A DNA stretch of 43,696 bases from the NCBI GenBank assembly GCA_016209795.1, contig JACQVI010000113.1:1-43696 (forward strand). The letters run 5' to 3'. The stretch's first letter is position 1. Every line of letters starts with the position of its first letter. The notes below the pieces were generated by a model. That model saw only the letters and a list, made by a program, of their open reading frames with translations, was not told where the DNA came from and did no database searches. This document shows positions 9,802 to 18,563 of this stretch, one piece after another. The translations under genes were made by a program, and so were the position numbers. The DNA is from Ignavibacteriota bacterium (GTDB taxonomy: Bacteria > Bacteroidota > Ignavibacteria > UBA10030 > SZUA-254).

Positions 9802-9860
9802 CACCTAACCTCCCCTTCTCTCCGCCTGAGGCGGATGGAGAAGGGGAGGAATGGGAGGTG
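9802..9860. repeat. Intergenic palindromic element (long imperfect hairpin)
   Basis: Arms CCTCCCCTTCTC (9809-9820) / GAGAAGGGGAGG (9838-9849), inner TCCGCC/GGCGGA with TGA loop, outer CACCT/AGGTG. Confidence 0.8.
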
Positions 9861-9901
9861 TGATTTTTCATCTCTCCAGCGTTCTTCGTATATTCTTTCG
9901 A

Positions 9902-11044
9902 TTGACGACTTTACCAAAACATATTGCCCTCGTTCACGACTGGCTTGTCTCGATGCGTGGAGGCGAAAAGGTTTTGGAGGTGCTATGTGAGCTTTTTCCC
10001 GACGCAACACTGTTTACATTGGTCCATAAAAATGGCTCAGTCTCCTCGACAATAGAGAGGATGCACATCAAGACTTCGTTTCTCCAGAACATGCCTTTTG
10101 GGAAAAGCCATTACCAGTATTACTTGCCCCTTTATCCAACAGCAGTTCAACAATTTGACTTGAGCGATTTCGATGTAGTCATCTCCAGCAGTCATGCGGT
10201 TGCAAAAGGAGTGCGGGTTCGGAAAGATGCCTTACATATTTGTTATTGTTATACACCGATGCGCTATATTTGGGATTTGTACGATGACTATTTTGGTCAT
10301 GGACGTGCAAATGTTTTAACACGGACGGCAATGAAATTTTCTCTTAGCTATCTTCGCAAATGGGATATTGAGACGTCAAAGGGAGTAGATCACTTTATCG
10401 CTATTTCCGCTCATGTGAAAGAGCGCATCAAGCGGATCTATCAAAGAGATGCAGAGGTCATTTATCCACCCGTGGATGTTCACCGATTCTCCCTGCCTGC
10501 GCTGCCGCTTCGGCAGGCAGGCGTTTCTCCAAATGATAACGGGTACTATTTGATTGTCTCGGCACTTGTTCCCTACAAACGTATCGATCTTGCAATTGAG
10601 GCATTCAACCAATTAGGGGAAAAGTTAGTTATCATCGGAGAGGGCAGTGAAGAAAAGCAACTGAAATCTCGAGCTCGACAGAACATTGAGTTTTTAGGCT
10701 GGGTCAATGATGATGAACTTCGAAAGTATTACTCAGAATGTCGTGCATTGATTTTTCCAGGAGAGGAAGATTTTGGCATCGTACCCGTTGAAGCGATGGC
10801 GTGTGGTAAACCTGTTGTCGCATATGCAAAAGGAGGGACAATGGAGACAGTGATCAACGGAACAACAGGACTCTTTTTCCACGAGCAAACTGCAGGAAGT
10901 TTACAACAAGCTATCCAAAAATTTCAGCAGATGATATTTGATCCTGTGGTAATTAGAAACCAGACATTGCAATTTGAAAGGAATAGATTTAAGGCGAGTG
11001 TTGAACAATATATAATGGGGAAATGGCTAAAGCATCTATCCTAA
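9902..11044 (+). CDS. Family 4 glycosyltransferase (mannosyltransferase-like)
   Basis: LPKHIALVHDWLVSMRGGEKVLE, SSSHAVAKGV, YCYTPMRYIWD, ALVPYKRIDLAIEAFN, EDFGIVPVEAMACGKPVVAYAKGG; TTG start at 9902 preferred over ATG 9851, which lies in the palindrome. Confidence 0.88.
   Translation: MTTLPKHIALVHDWLVSMRGGEKVLEVLCELFPDATLFTLVHKNGSVSSTIERMHIKTSFLQNMPFGKSHYQYYLPLYPTAVQQFDLSDFDVVISSSHAVAKGVRVRKDALHICYCYTPMRYIWDLYDDYFGHGRANVLTRTAMKFSLSYLRKWDIETSKGVDHFIAISAHVKERIKRIYQRDAEVIYPPVDVHRFSLPALPLRQAGVSPNDNGYYLIVSALVPYKRIDLAIEAFNQLGEKLVIIGEGSEEKQLKSRARQNIEFLGWVNDDELRKYYSECRALIFPGEEDFGIVPVEAMACGKPVVAYAKGGTMETVINGTTGLFFHEQTAGSLQQAIQKFQQMIFDPVVIRNQTLQFERNRFKASVEQYIMGKWLKHLS
10492..10521. repeat. Palindromic insertion inside the glycosyltransferase coding sequence
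   Basis: CCTGCCTGC (10492-10500) / GCAGGCAGG (10513-10521) plus internal CTGCCG-CTT-CGGCAG; encodes PALPLRQAGV between RFSL and SPNDNGYYLIVSALVPYKR. Confidence 0.75.
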
Positions 11045-11106
11045 TTCCTTGCTTTTCCTTCTGAAAATCTCTACTTTGTAGTGCACAGATTTTCATAAGA
11101 GCTGCT

Positions 11107-13851
11107 TTGACCAACTTTTCAAACATCGTACTGAAACGATTCGTTATCCAAATTCTTCTTACGCTCATCCCTGTTTTTGTCTTTGCACAAACGAAGCTGG
11201 TCATTCGCCCTAAAGATCATCAGGTTGAGTTTAAAGGAATGCATCTGCACGTTAGCCAGCCGCTGAACCGTCCTAAGGTAGGCTTGGTATTGAGCGGTGG
11301 AGGCAGCCGAGGTTTGGCGCAAATTGGTGCCTTGAAGGTTTTAGAGAAATACCACATTCCGATTGATCTCATCGTCGGCAACAGCTTCGGAAGTGTCATT
11401 GGTGGATTGTATGCGGCTGGCTATACAATGGCTGAACTTGAGAGCATTGCCACCCATACTAACTGGAGTGAAATACTTTCTTTCTCAGAGGAAACAAAGC
11501 GAACGGACTTGTTTGTCGGACAAAAACAATGGCAGCAAGAGGGATATCTTTTGATTCGTCTCGATGGGTTGCAACCGATCATTCCCTCGTCTATTTCTGG
11601 GGGACAACGTCTCTCCAACTACTTTACATACCTCGTACTACGAGCGCCCTATCATCCCAATCCAAGTTTCGATGATCTGAAAATTCAATTTCGTGCTACC
11701 GCAACCGATCTTTATTCAGGAAAGCGCATTATTCTTGACAGTGGTTCACTCTCGGAAGCAATGCGAGCGAGTGTAACGGTTCCGCTTCTGTATGCTCCAC
11801 TTGAACGAGATTCCATGATGATGGTCGATGGTGGTTTAGTTTCAAACATTCCAGCTGATATTGCCAAGTCGTTAGGCTGCGATGTGATTATTGTGGTAAA
11901 CTCTACTAGCTCGATGCGTCAGCCAGATCAACTTAACGCCCCATGGGAAATTGCCGATCAAATCATGAGCATCATGATGCAGGAATCCAATAGACTACAA
12001 TTACAGTTAGCTGATGTAGTCATTACCCCTGAAGTTGGCAATCGGTTGGTCTCCGACTTTTCTGACATCGATACACTTATTGGTGCTGGTGAACGAGCAG
12101 CGGAACAAAACATACTGCAAATTCTGGATGTCTTACAGCAGAAGGGAGGAGAACATTACACAGTCTTATCCGAAGACTTCGGCGATGTTGAAGTCTATTT
12201 CATGGGTGATTCAATTCCAATGTACATCAGACAAGAAATATTGGATCACGCTCAGGATCGAACACTGACACCACTTGTGCTTGAAGAGTATGTTAACCTA
12301 CTTTCGATGACTGGCTTGTACAAAGAAGTTTATGCAGAAATAACTGAGGCAGCAAGTCCTACTCATGTCACGTTCTACACGACATACCAATTGCCGCTCC
12401 AAGACGTCATCATTAAAGGAAACAGGGGAGACTTAGTTCTTCAGCAAGAATTACGGGAGGTGAGTGAATCTGTAAAAGGCAGAGTATTAAGCTATAATGA
12501 AATCCAACAAACTTTAGAAAATATCGTTGAGCTGTACCGGCAGCGAGACTACTCGCTTGCCCGCATCGAGTCAGTCAAGATTGATCCCTCACATCAATCG
12601 ATGCTGATTACAATAAACGAAGGCAAAATTGCCAGCATCCGATACGAAGGTAATGTACGAACAAAGGATTATATCATCCGGCGTGAATTTCCGCTCGATG
12701 AAGGCAATATCTTTAACCTTCATGATGCATATCAGGGTATCGTCAACATCAGAAGCACAGGACTATTCGAATACGTTCTTCTTGACATACATTATGAACG
12801 TGGTCAGCCGACTATTATCTTGAAAGTGAACGAGCGAAGTTCGGAGCTACTTCGTTTTGGCTTTCACGTCGATAATGAACACAAGCTCGTTAGTACGATC
12901 AATATTCGTGATGTGAACTTTCGTGGTGCATGGGAGGACGTTGGCATCACGCTGACACGAGGCTCGCGTGAGCGAGATGTTATGGGTGAATATACAGTCA
13001 ATCGAATCTTCCATAGTTATTTGACTGCAAGTCTTCGAGGCTATTACACATCACACGATATTCTGACCTATCGCGATAAACCTACATTATCAGAAAAAAG
13101 TTGGGGCAGGATTGAGGATGGAAGGTATCGACAGAATAAGTTTGGATGGTCGCTGAGTTTTGGTAGTCATGTCAGACGCTTTGGTAACGTGACTGCGCAG
13201 CTTCGATATGAAAAGCATCAGATCATTGGATTGTCTGGTCAGGGATACAGCCCAGAGCACTATCGGTTTGTGGGGTTGAAGTTCCAGAGTATTATTGACA
13301 CAGAAGATAAATTTGCTTTTCCTACCGAAGGTATGCTTCTTTCACTCTCATATGAATCAGCATTGAAATCATTGGGCAGTGAAGTTGGCTTCGGGAAACT
13401 CGAAGCATCGTATGAAGCGTATTTGACATTTTTGCCACGCCATACAATTCGCCCAAAAGTTACCTTCGGCTTTGCCGATGAGACGCTTCCACTGGCTGAG
13501 CAGTTTAGTCTCGGCGGTTTCAATTCATTCTTTGGCTTGCGTGAGAACGATAGTCGTGGTCGGCAACTCTTTCTTATTAATGTTGAATATCGGTTTTGGT
13601 TCCCGTTCAAGCTCATATTTGAAACCTATCTAAAAGCAAGATATGACTTAGGAACAATCTCTGCGGTTCCGCAAGAACTTAAGCTCAACACGTTTCGCCA
13701 TGGTATCGGTGCTGAAATCGCTCTTGACACACCATTGGGTTCAGCATCTTTTGGAGTTGGCAAGAGTTTTTATTTCAGACGGGATTTGCCTAATTTACCA
13801 ATAAGTGTTGGTCCGTTATTGATTTATTTCTCAGTAGGTCCAATCCTGTAG
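11107..13851 (+). CDS. Patatin-like phospholipase with POTRA and Omp85/BamA-type barrel (type Vd secretion-like)
   Basis: GLVLSGGGSRGLAQIGALKVLE, GNSFGS (GxSxG), MVDGGLVSNIP (Asp of dyad); C-terminal half with POTRA-like segments and Omp85 barrel (FGFHVDNEHKLVSTINIRDVNFRG...FALGGFNSFFGLRE-like). TTG start. Confidence 0.88.
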   Translation: MTNFSNIVLKRFVIQILLTLIPVFVFAQTKLVIRPKDHQVEFKGMHLHVSQPLNRPKVGLVLSGGGSRGLAQIGALKVLEKYHIPIDLIVGNSFGSVIGGLYAAGYTMAELESIATHTNWSEILSFSEETKRTDLFVGQKQWQQEGYLLIRLDGLQPIIPSSISGGQRLSNYFTYLVLRAPYHPNPSFDDLKIQFRATATDLYSGKRIILDSGSLSEAMRASVTVPLLYAPLERDSMMMVDGGLVSNIPADIAKSLGCDVIIVVNSTSSMRQPDQLNAPWEIADQIMSIMMQESNRLQLQLADVVITPEVGNRLVSDFSDIDTLIGAGERAAEQNILQILDVLQQKGGEHYTVLSEDFGDVEVYFMGDSIPMYIRQEILDHAQDRTLTPLVLEEYVNLLSMTGLYKEVYAEITEAASPTHVTFYTTYQLPLQDVIIKGNRGDLVLQQELREVSESVKGRVLSYNEIQQTLENIVELYRQRDYSLARIESVKIDPSHQSMLITINEGKIASIRYEGNVRTKDYIIRREFPLDEGNIFNLHDAYQGIVNIRSTGLFEYVLLDIHYERGQPTIILKVNERSSELLRFGFHVDNEHKLVSTINIRDVNFRGAWEDVGITLTRGSRERDVMGEYTVNRIFHSYLTASLRGYYTSHDILTYRDKPTLSEKSWGRIEDGRYRQNKFGWSLSFGSHVRRFGNVTAQLRYEKHQIIGLSGQGYSPEHYRFVGLKFQSIIDTEDKFAFPTEGMLLSLSYESALKSLGSEVGFGKLEASYEAYLTFLPRHTIRPKVTFGFADETLPLAEQFSLGGFNSFFGLRENDSRGRQLFLINVEYRFWFPFKLIFETYLKARYDLGTISAVPQELKLNTFRHGIGAEIALDTPLGSASFGVGKSFYFRRDLPNLPISVGPLLIYFSVGPIL

Positions 13852-13876
13852 TCTACTATCAGCCTTAAGGCATGCG

Positions 13877-14296
13877 ATGAATTCTCACTACAGTATCCTC
13901 GAGCACCCAGCCGACATCGGTATCGAGGCACATGGTAAAAACCTTAAGGAAGCATTTCGACATGCAGCAGTCGCACTGATGTCCGTGATCGTAGATCTTT
14001 CGAATGTTGAAGCAAGAGAATCACGAGAAGTTGAATTGTCTTCAAACGACTTTGAACAGTTGCTTGTAAATTGGCTTGCTGAGGTGTTATATTATTATGA
14101 CGGGCAACATTTTGTAGGGAAAGAGTTTACTATTAAAAGATTCAGCTCATACAAACTAACAGCAACAATCAAAGGAGAGCCCTTTTCGGATACCAAACAT
14201 CGTTCTAAATTAGATGTGAAAGCCATAACATACCACCAGATCGTCGTGCGAGAAGATAATCAAGGAGGGTATGTAAAAGTGTTTGTGGATATTTGA
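13877..14296 (+). CDS. Archease family protein
   Basis: YSILEHPADIGIEAHGKNLKEAFRHAAVALMSVI ... LLVNWLAEVLYYYDGQ ... TYHQIVV; adjacent to rtcB. Confidence 0.9.
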   Translation: MNSHYSILEHPADIGIEAHGKNLKEAFRHAAVALMSVIVDLSNVEARESREVELSSNDFEQLLVNWLAEVLYYYDGQHFVGKEFTIKRFSSYKLTATIKGEPFSDTKHRSKLDVKAITYHQIVVREDNQGGYVKVFVDI

Positions 14297-14299
14297 AAA

Positions 14300-14354
14300 T
14301 GGTTGGGGGTTTGGGTCCTGATTATAAAATTCTGATGTCCTAAACCTCAAACCA
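14300..14354 (+). promoter_or_regulatory. Hairpin in the archease-rtcB intergenic region (possible RNA element or degenerate palindromic repeat)
   Basis: TGGTTGGGGGTTTGGGTCC (14300-14318) pairs with TGTCCTAAACCTCAAACCA (14336-14354), 16 bp with one mismatch and two G-U pairs in + strand RNA before further mispairing at the loop. Confidence 0.55.
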
Positions 14355-14376
14355 CTAAGACGGATCGGATCTTACT

Positions 14377-15801
14377 ATGATTAAAAAGCTTAACGACTAT
14401 CGCTACATCATTCCGACATCATACAAGCAAGGAATGCGCATCGAAGGCTTGATCTATGCCAATGATGATCTCATCAGACAGATAGAAAAAGACCAAACCA
14501 AAGATCAAGTCGCAAATGTTGCAACGCTTCCAGGACTTGTGGGTCGATCACTTGCAATGCCAGATGCCCATCAGGGATACGGATTTTGTATTGGCGGCGT
14601 GGCAGCTGCTGATCTGGAAGAAGGAGTTGTTTCAGCAGGAGGAGTCGGTTTCGATATCAACTGCGGCGTACGACTGCTTGCCTCACAGTTTGAAGAAAAG
14701 GATGTACGGCAGAAGCTTGAACAACTGCTGAATCAACTCTTTCGGGATATCCCTTGTGGAACTGGACGGAAAGGACTTCTTGAGGTAACCCAATCTGAGC
14801 TTGATAATGTCTTACGAGAAGGTGCCCAGTGGGCGGTAAAGAAGAAGTATGGTAGGGAGGAAGATATTGCAAGGATCGAAGACTATGGAAGAATTCCAGA
14901 TGCCGATCCTTCTCTCGTGAGTTCACGTGCAAAAGATCGAGGACATCACCAGCTTGGAACGCTCGGATCTGGAAATCATTTCCTTGAAATCCAAATTGTG
15001 CGGGAGGTGTTTGAAGAAGAAGTTGCTGAGAAATTCGGCTTACATAAGGATCAAGTTGTTGTTCTTATCCACAGTGGCTCGCGAGGGCTTGGCCATCAAG
15101 TCTGCACAGATTATCTCGACATCATGCAGGCAGGGATGAGGAAATACGGAATTTCTGTGATTGATCGTCAGCTTGCATGTGTTCCAATTACATCGAAAGA
15201 AGGGCAAGATTATCTTAAAGCAATGGCAGCAGCGGCGAATTTTGCATTTGCTAATAGACAGATGATGACACATTGGGTTCGAGAAGGATTCCAACGCGTC
15301 GTGGGTAACGGTAACTTGAACATTGTGTATGACGTTTGCCATAACATTGCTAAGAATGAGGAGTATGAAATTGATGGAACCAAGAAGCGAGTCTTAGTAC
15401 ATCGCAAAGGGGCTACGCGGGCATTCCCGAAAGGTCATCCAGTCTTACCAGGGGAATTACAGGATGTCGGTCAGCCAGTATTAATCCCCGGTAGTATGGG
15501 AACATGCTCGTATGTACTTGTTGGAACAGAGCAGGCGATGAAAGAGACCTTCGGTTCCTCATGTCACGGTGCAGGACGTGCAAAGAGTCGAACACAAGCA
15601 AAGAAAGAAACCACTGCTGAAGAGTTATTAAGAGATTTGAAGGGAAAAGGAATCCTCGTCAAAGGACAAACCCGTTCAGGTCTCACTGAAGAGAAACCGG
15701 ATGCCTATAAAGATGTTAGCCAAGTTGTTGAGGTTGTGCATGGTGCAGGGATTGCGAAGAAAGTTGCTAAGCTTGTCCCTATAGCTGTAATGAAGGGCTG
15801 A
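14377..15801 (+). CDS. rtcB: RtcB-type RNA-splicing ligase
   Basis: LAMPDAHQGYGFCIGGVAA, GVGFDINCGVRLL, LGSGNHFLEIQ, HSGSRGLGHQV, GSMGTCSYVLVGTEQAM, SSCHGAGRAKSR, DVSQVVEVVHGAGIAKKVAKLVPIAVMKG. Confidence 0.96.
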   Translation: MIKKLNDYRYIIPTSYKQGMRIEGLIYANDDLIRQIEKDQTKDQVANVATLPGLVGRSLAMPDAHQGYGFCIGGVAAADLEEGVVSAGGVGFDINCGVRLLASQFEEKDVRQKLEQLLNQLFRDIPCGTGRKGLLEVTQSELDNVLREGAQWAVKKKYGREEDIARIEDYGRIPDADPSLVSSRAKDRGHHQLGTLGSGNHFLEIQIVREVFEEEVAEKFGLHKDQVVVLIHSGSRGLGHQVCTDYLDIMQAGMRKYGISVIDRQLACVPITSKEGQDYLKAMAAAANFAFANRQMMTHWVREGFQRVVGNGNLNIVYDVCHNIAKNEEYEIDGTKKRVLVHRKGATRAFPKGHPVLPGELQDVGQPVLIPGSMGTCSYVLVGTEQAMKETFGSSCHGAGRAKSRTQAKKETTAEELLRDLKGKGILVKGQTRSGLTEEKPDAYKDVSQVVEVVHGAGIAKKVAKLVPIAVMKG

Positions 15802-15858
15802 TTATCATAAATATAGTTTTAATTAATTTCTAATAATATTCTAAGAATTGTTAACAAC

Positions 15859-15908
15859 TGTTGATATGTTTGTTGAATATGTTGATAAGGTCTAAATATT
15901 GTTGAAAA
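15859..15908. repeat. Cluster of short TGTTGAwAw direct repeats in AT-rich intergenic DNA
   Basis: TGTTGATAT (15859), TGTTGAATA (15871), TGTTGATAA (15880), TGTTGAAAA (15900). Confidence 0.5.
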
Positions 15909-16015
15909 CAACGTGAATTAAGCATTTTTTATACCTATGAGGGTGTTGACAGTACTGGTCCATTGAAAAAGTTGGAGATACTCTATCTCATTTCAAGCCT
16001 TCCTTAAAAAATTTC

Positions 16016-16044
16016 TTGCATCTTATTGAAAAATTACGTATCCT
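16016..16044 (+). promoter_or_regulatory. Candidate sigma70-type promoter for the hybrid histidine kinase
   Basis: TTGCAT (16016-16021), 17 nt spacer, TATCCT (16039-16044), 79 nt upstream of ATG 16124. Confidence 0.35.
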
Positions 16045-16123
16045 TCCCAAGTTCAGAAAAACAGCTCATTTCGGGCTATGTGTAGAACAATCTTTCTTCC
16101 TTAACTATTTAAAGGAATAATTC

Positions 16124-18541
16124 ATGAATTCATCTCAAAAATACGAAGAGATTCTGGAAGGTATTTCGGGTGGATTCTTTGCACTTGATACATCGTATCA
16201 TTTCACATATTGGAACCGTGCAGCCGAAGAAGGGACAGGTCTGAAGCGGGAACATGTTCTTGGCAAGAATGTCTTTGAGATTTTCCCAAATGCTCGTGAT
16301 GCTGAACTCGGAGAAAAGTATCGAACAGCGATGGAAAATAAAATCTTCCAGAGCATTGAAACATGCTATCGGGATGAGCGCTTCGAGGCATGGTATGATA
16401 TCCGAATATATCCGACTGACAGTGGCATATCTGTCTTCTTTCAGGATATAACGGAACAGAAGCGACAGCAGCGTCAAAAAGAAATGTTGATGGAGGTGTC
16501 ACATGTCATCAATATTGCGCAACACCTTGATGAGTTGTGTCTAAACGCAGGTGAGCGCATCGCACAGTTCATGGAGATACCATCGAAGTTTGTGTGTATT
16601 TACCGCTATAATTTCCGATCATCACTTCTTCACCTCATGGCACCATCGCTTCTGGATGTCCGCGTTGATCCTGAAGTGGAACATCAAATTGTGGACGAGA
16701 AGACTAATACCATTGCTGTGCAGACTGCCCTCAGTAGAAAGGTCATCGTGAGTGATGAGTTAAACCGCAGCACGATAGCTGCGCATTTCTTGAGCGAGAC
16801 GGAAGCATTAAAACTCAGAACACTCATCTCATTACCACTCATGGTACAGCATGAGCTTCAGGGTGTTCTCGAAGTGCTTTCACCAAAAGTTGATAAGTAC
16901 GTCGATGAAGACTTGAAGATGCTCTCCATCATCGCCAACGAGCTTGCCATTGGAATGAGCAGAAAGCGATTGATGGATGAGGTTACTATTAAAAATATCG
17001 AACTTGAAAACGAGAAAAAGAAAACCGAAGATGCCAATGATACCCTAAAACGCTTTCTTGCCACATTCAGCCATGAGTTGCGTGCACCGCTTAATGCCAT
17101 CGTTGGTTTTTCAGAAATCCTGACCAATGGGATGAAAGATCTCCCACAAGAAAAAGTCAGCGAGTTCATGAGAAACATCAACGAGAGCGGTAAACATCTT
17201 CAGGACCTTATCAATGATATCCTTGATCTCTCGAAGATTGAAGCAGGGAAAATGGAACTACACATCGAGTCATATCCGGTCAGTTATTTCATTGAAAGCA
17301 TACAGCGAGTCATGCACGCTGCGACTCAACACAAAAATATTAATCTCAAGTTCGATATTACCCCAGATATTGACCAGCTTGTTGTTGATCAAACTCGCTT
17401 CAAGCAAATTTTAGTGAATTTGGTTTCCAATGCAATTAAGTACAGTCATCCAAATGGAACTGTCACTGTCAGTATTCGCAGGTTCATCAACGAGATCGAG
17501 TTTGAAGTGATCGACGAGGGTGTTGGCATCAAGCCGGAAGATTTGCCGAAATTGTTTCATGCGTTCCAGCAGGGAAAGAATTCTAAAAGAGCATCTGAAG
17601 GTACTGGACTTGGATTGGTCATTACCAAACGTTTGGTTGAATTACACGGCGGGCAGATTTGGGTCGAGAGCGAATGGGGCAAGGGAACAATGTTTCGTTT
17701 TCGTATTCCGATGGTTGTAGCTGGTGAAGTGATCGAATCTGCAGACCAGCTTCTACGCATCGTCGGTGAACAGCCGCTGACGATGTCAGATGGTGAAAAG
17801 CCTTTAGTGTTAATCATCGAAGATAATGCGCAAGCATGCCAGCTGATTCAGATGTACCTGCAGGAAGCTGGCTACCGAACGGAGGTTGCTAAAGATGGTT
17901 CAGAAGGATTAGAAAAGGCGAAGCGGCTTAAGCCACACATCATTACACTCGATATGATTATGCCTATTAAAGATGGCTGGCAGGTTCTCAAAGAGCTGAA
18001 GCGCCACCCGATCTGTAGGAATATTCCTATCGTTATTATTTCGATTACTGATGAAAAGAAACTTGGCTTCAGTATGGGAGCGGTGGATTACTTTGTCAAG
18101 CCGGTGAACCGTGAGGAGCTGATCAGAACTATTCGTAAAATCCCTCTTCGCATCAGCAAACACCATCAGCATCCAAAGGTGTTGATTATCGACGATGATA
18201 AGACTGCGTCCGAGCTTATCCAGGTCATCCTCGAAGCGGAGGGCTATGAGGTCATTAAGTCGATGAATGGGCGGGAGGGAGTTCGTTTGGCGGCAACAGA
18301 ATCGCCGGATCTCATTATCCTCGATTTGATTATGCCCGATATTTCGGGTTTCAATGTAGCGTATCAGCTCAAGCAACAGCAGAATACACGCAATACGCCC
18401 ATCATCATCTTGACGTCAATGGAAATCGATGAGGATACGAAGGATCAGATGCAGGGCTTCATCTCCACGATCATCAGTAAATCGAAATTCACGAAGAAGG
18501 ATTTACTCAGAGAGATCAGTACGATAGAGAAGATGAGGTAA
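16124..18541 (+). CDS. Hybrid sensor histidine kinase (PAS-GAF-HisKA-HATPase-REC-REC)
   Basis: PAS (GGFFALDTSYHFTYWNRAAEEGTG), GAF-like, HisKA FSHELRAPLNAIVGFSE, HATPase NLVSNAIKYS / GTGLGLVITKRLVELHGG, two receiver domains (ITLDMIMP, IILDLIMP). Confidence 0.92.
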   Translation: MNSSQKYEEILEGISGGFFALDTSYHFTYWNRAAEEGTGLKREHVLGKNVFEIFPNARDAELGEKYRTAMENKIFQSIETCYRDERFEAWYDIRIYPTDSGISVFFQDITEQKRQQRQKEMLMEVSHVINIAQHLDELCLNAGERIAQFMEIPSKFVCIYRYNFRSSLLHLMAPSLLDVRVDPEVEHQIVDEKTNTIAVQTALSRKVIVSDELNRSTIAAHFLSETEALKLRTLISLPLMVQHELQGVLEVLSPKVDKYVDEDLKMLSIIANELAIGMSRKRLMDEVTIKNIELENEKKKTEDANDTLKRFLATFSHELRAPLNAIVGFSEILTNGMKDLPQEKVSEFMRNINESGKHLQDLINDILDLSKIEAGKMELHIESYPVSYFIESIQRVMHAATQHKNINLKFDITPDIDQLVVDQTRFKQILVNLVSNAIKYSHPNGTVTVSIRRFINEIEFEVIDEGVGIKPEDLPKLFHAFQQGKNSKRASEGTGLGLVITKRLVELHGGQIWVESEWGKGTMFRFRIPMVVAGEVIESADQLLRIVGEQPLTMSDGEKPLVLIIEDNAQACQLIQMYLQEAGYRTEVAKDGSEGLEKAKRLKPHIITLDMIMPIKDGWQVLKELKRHPICRNIPIVIISITDEKKLGFSMGAVDYFVKPVNREELIRTIRKIPLRISKHHQHPKVLIIDDDKTASELIQVILEAEGYEVIKSMNGREGVRLAATESPDLIILDLIMPDISGFNVAYQLKQQQNTRNTPIIILTSMEIDEDTKDQMQGFISTIISKSKFTKKDLLREISTIEKMR

Positions 18542-18563
18542 GGAATAACTTGAATAAGTAATC

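Noticed and set aside
17909-18376. 155 aa minus strand ORF
   Set aside because: Antisense to receiver domains of the hybrid kinase; shadow ORF
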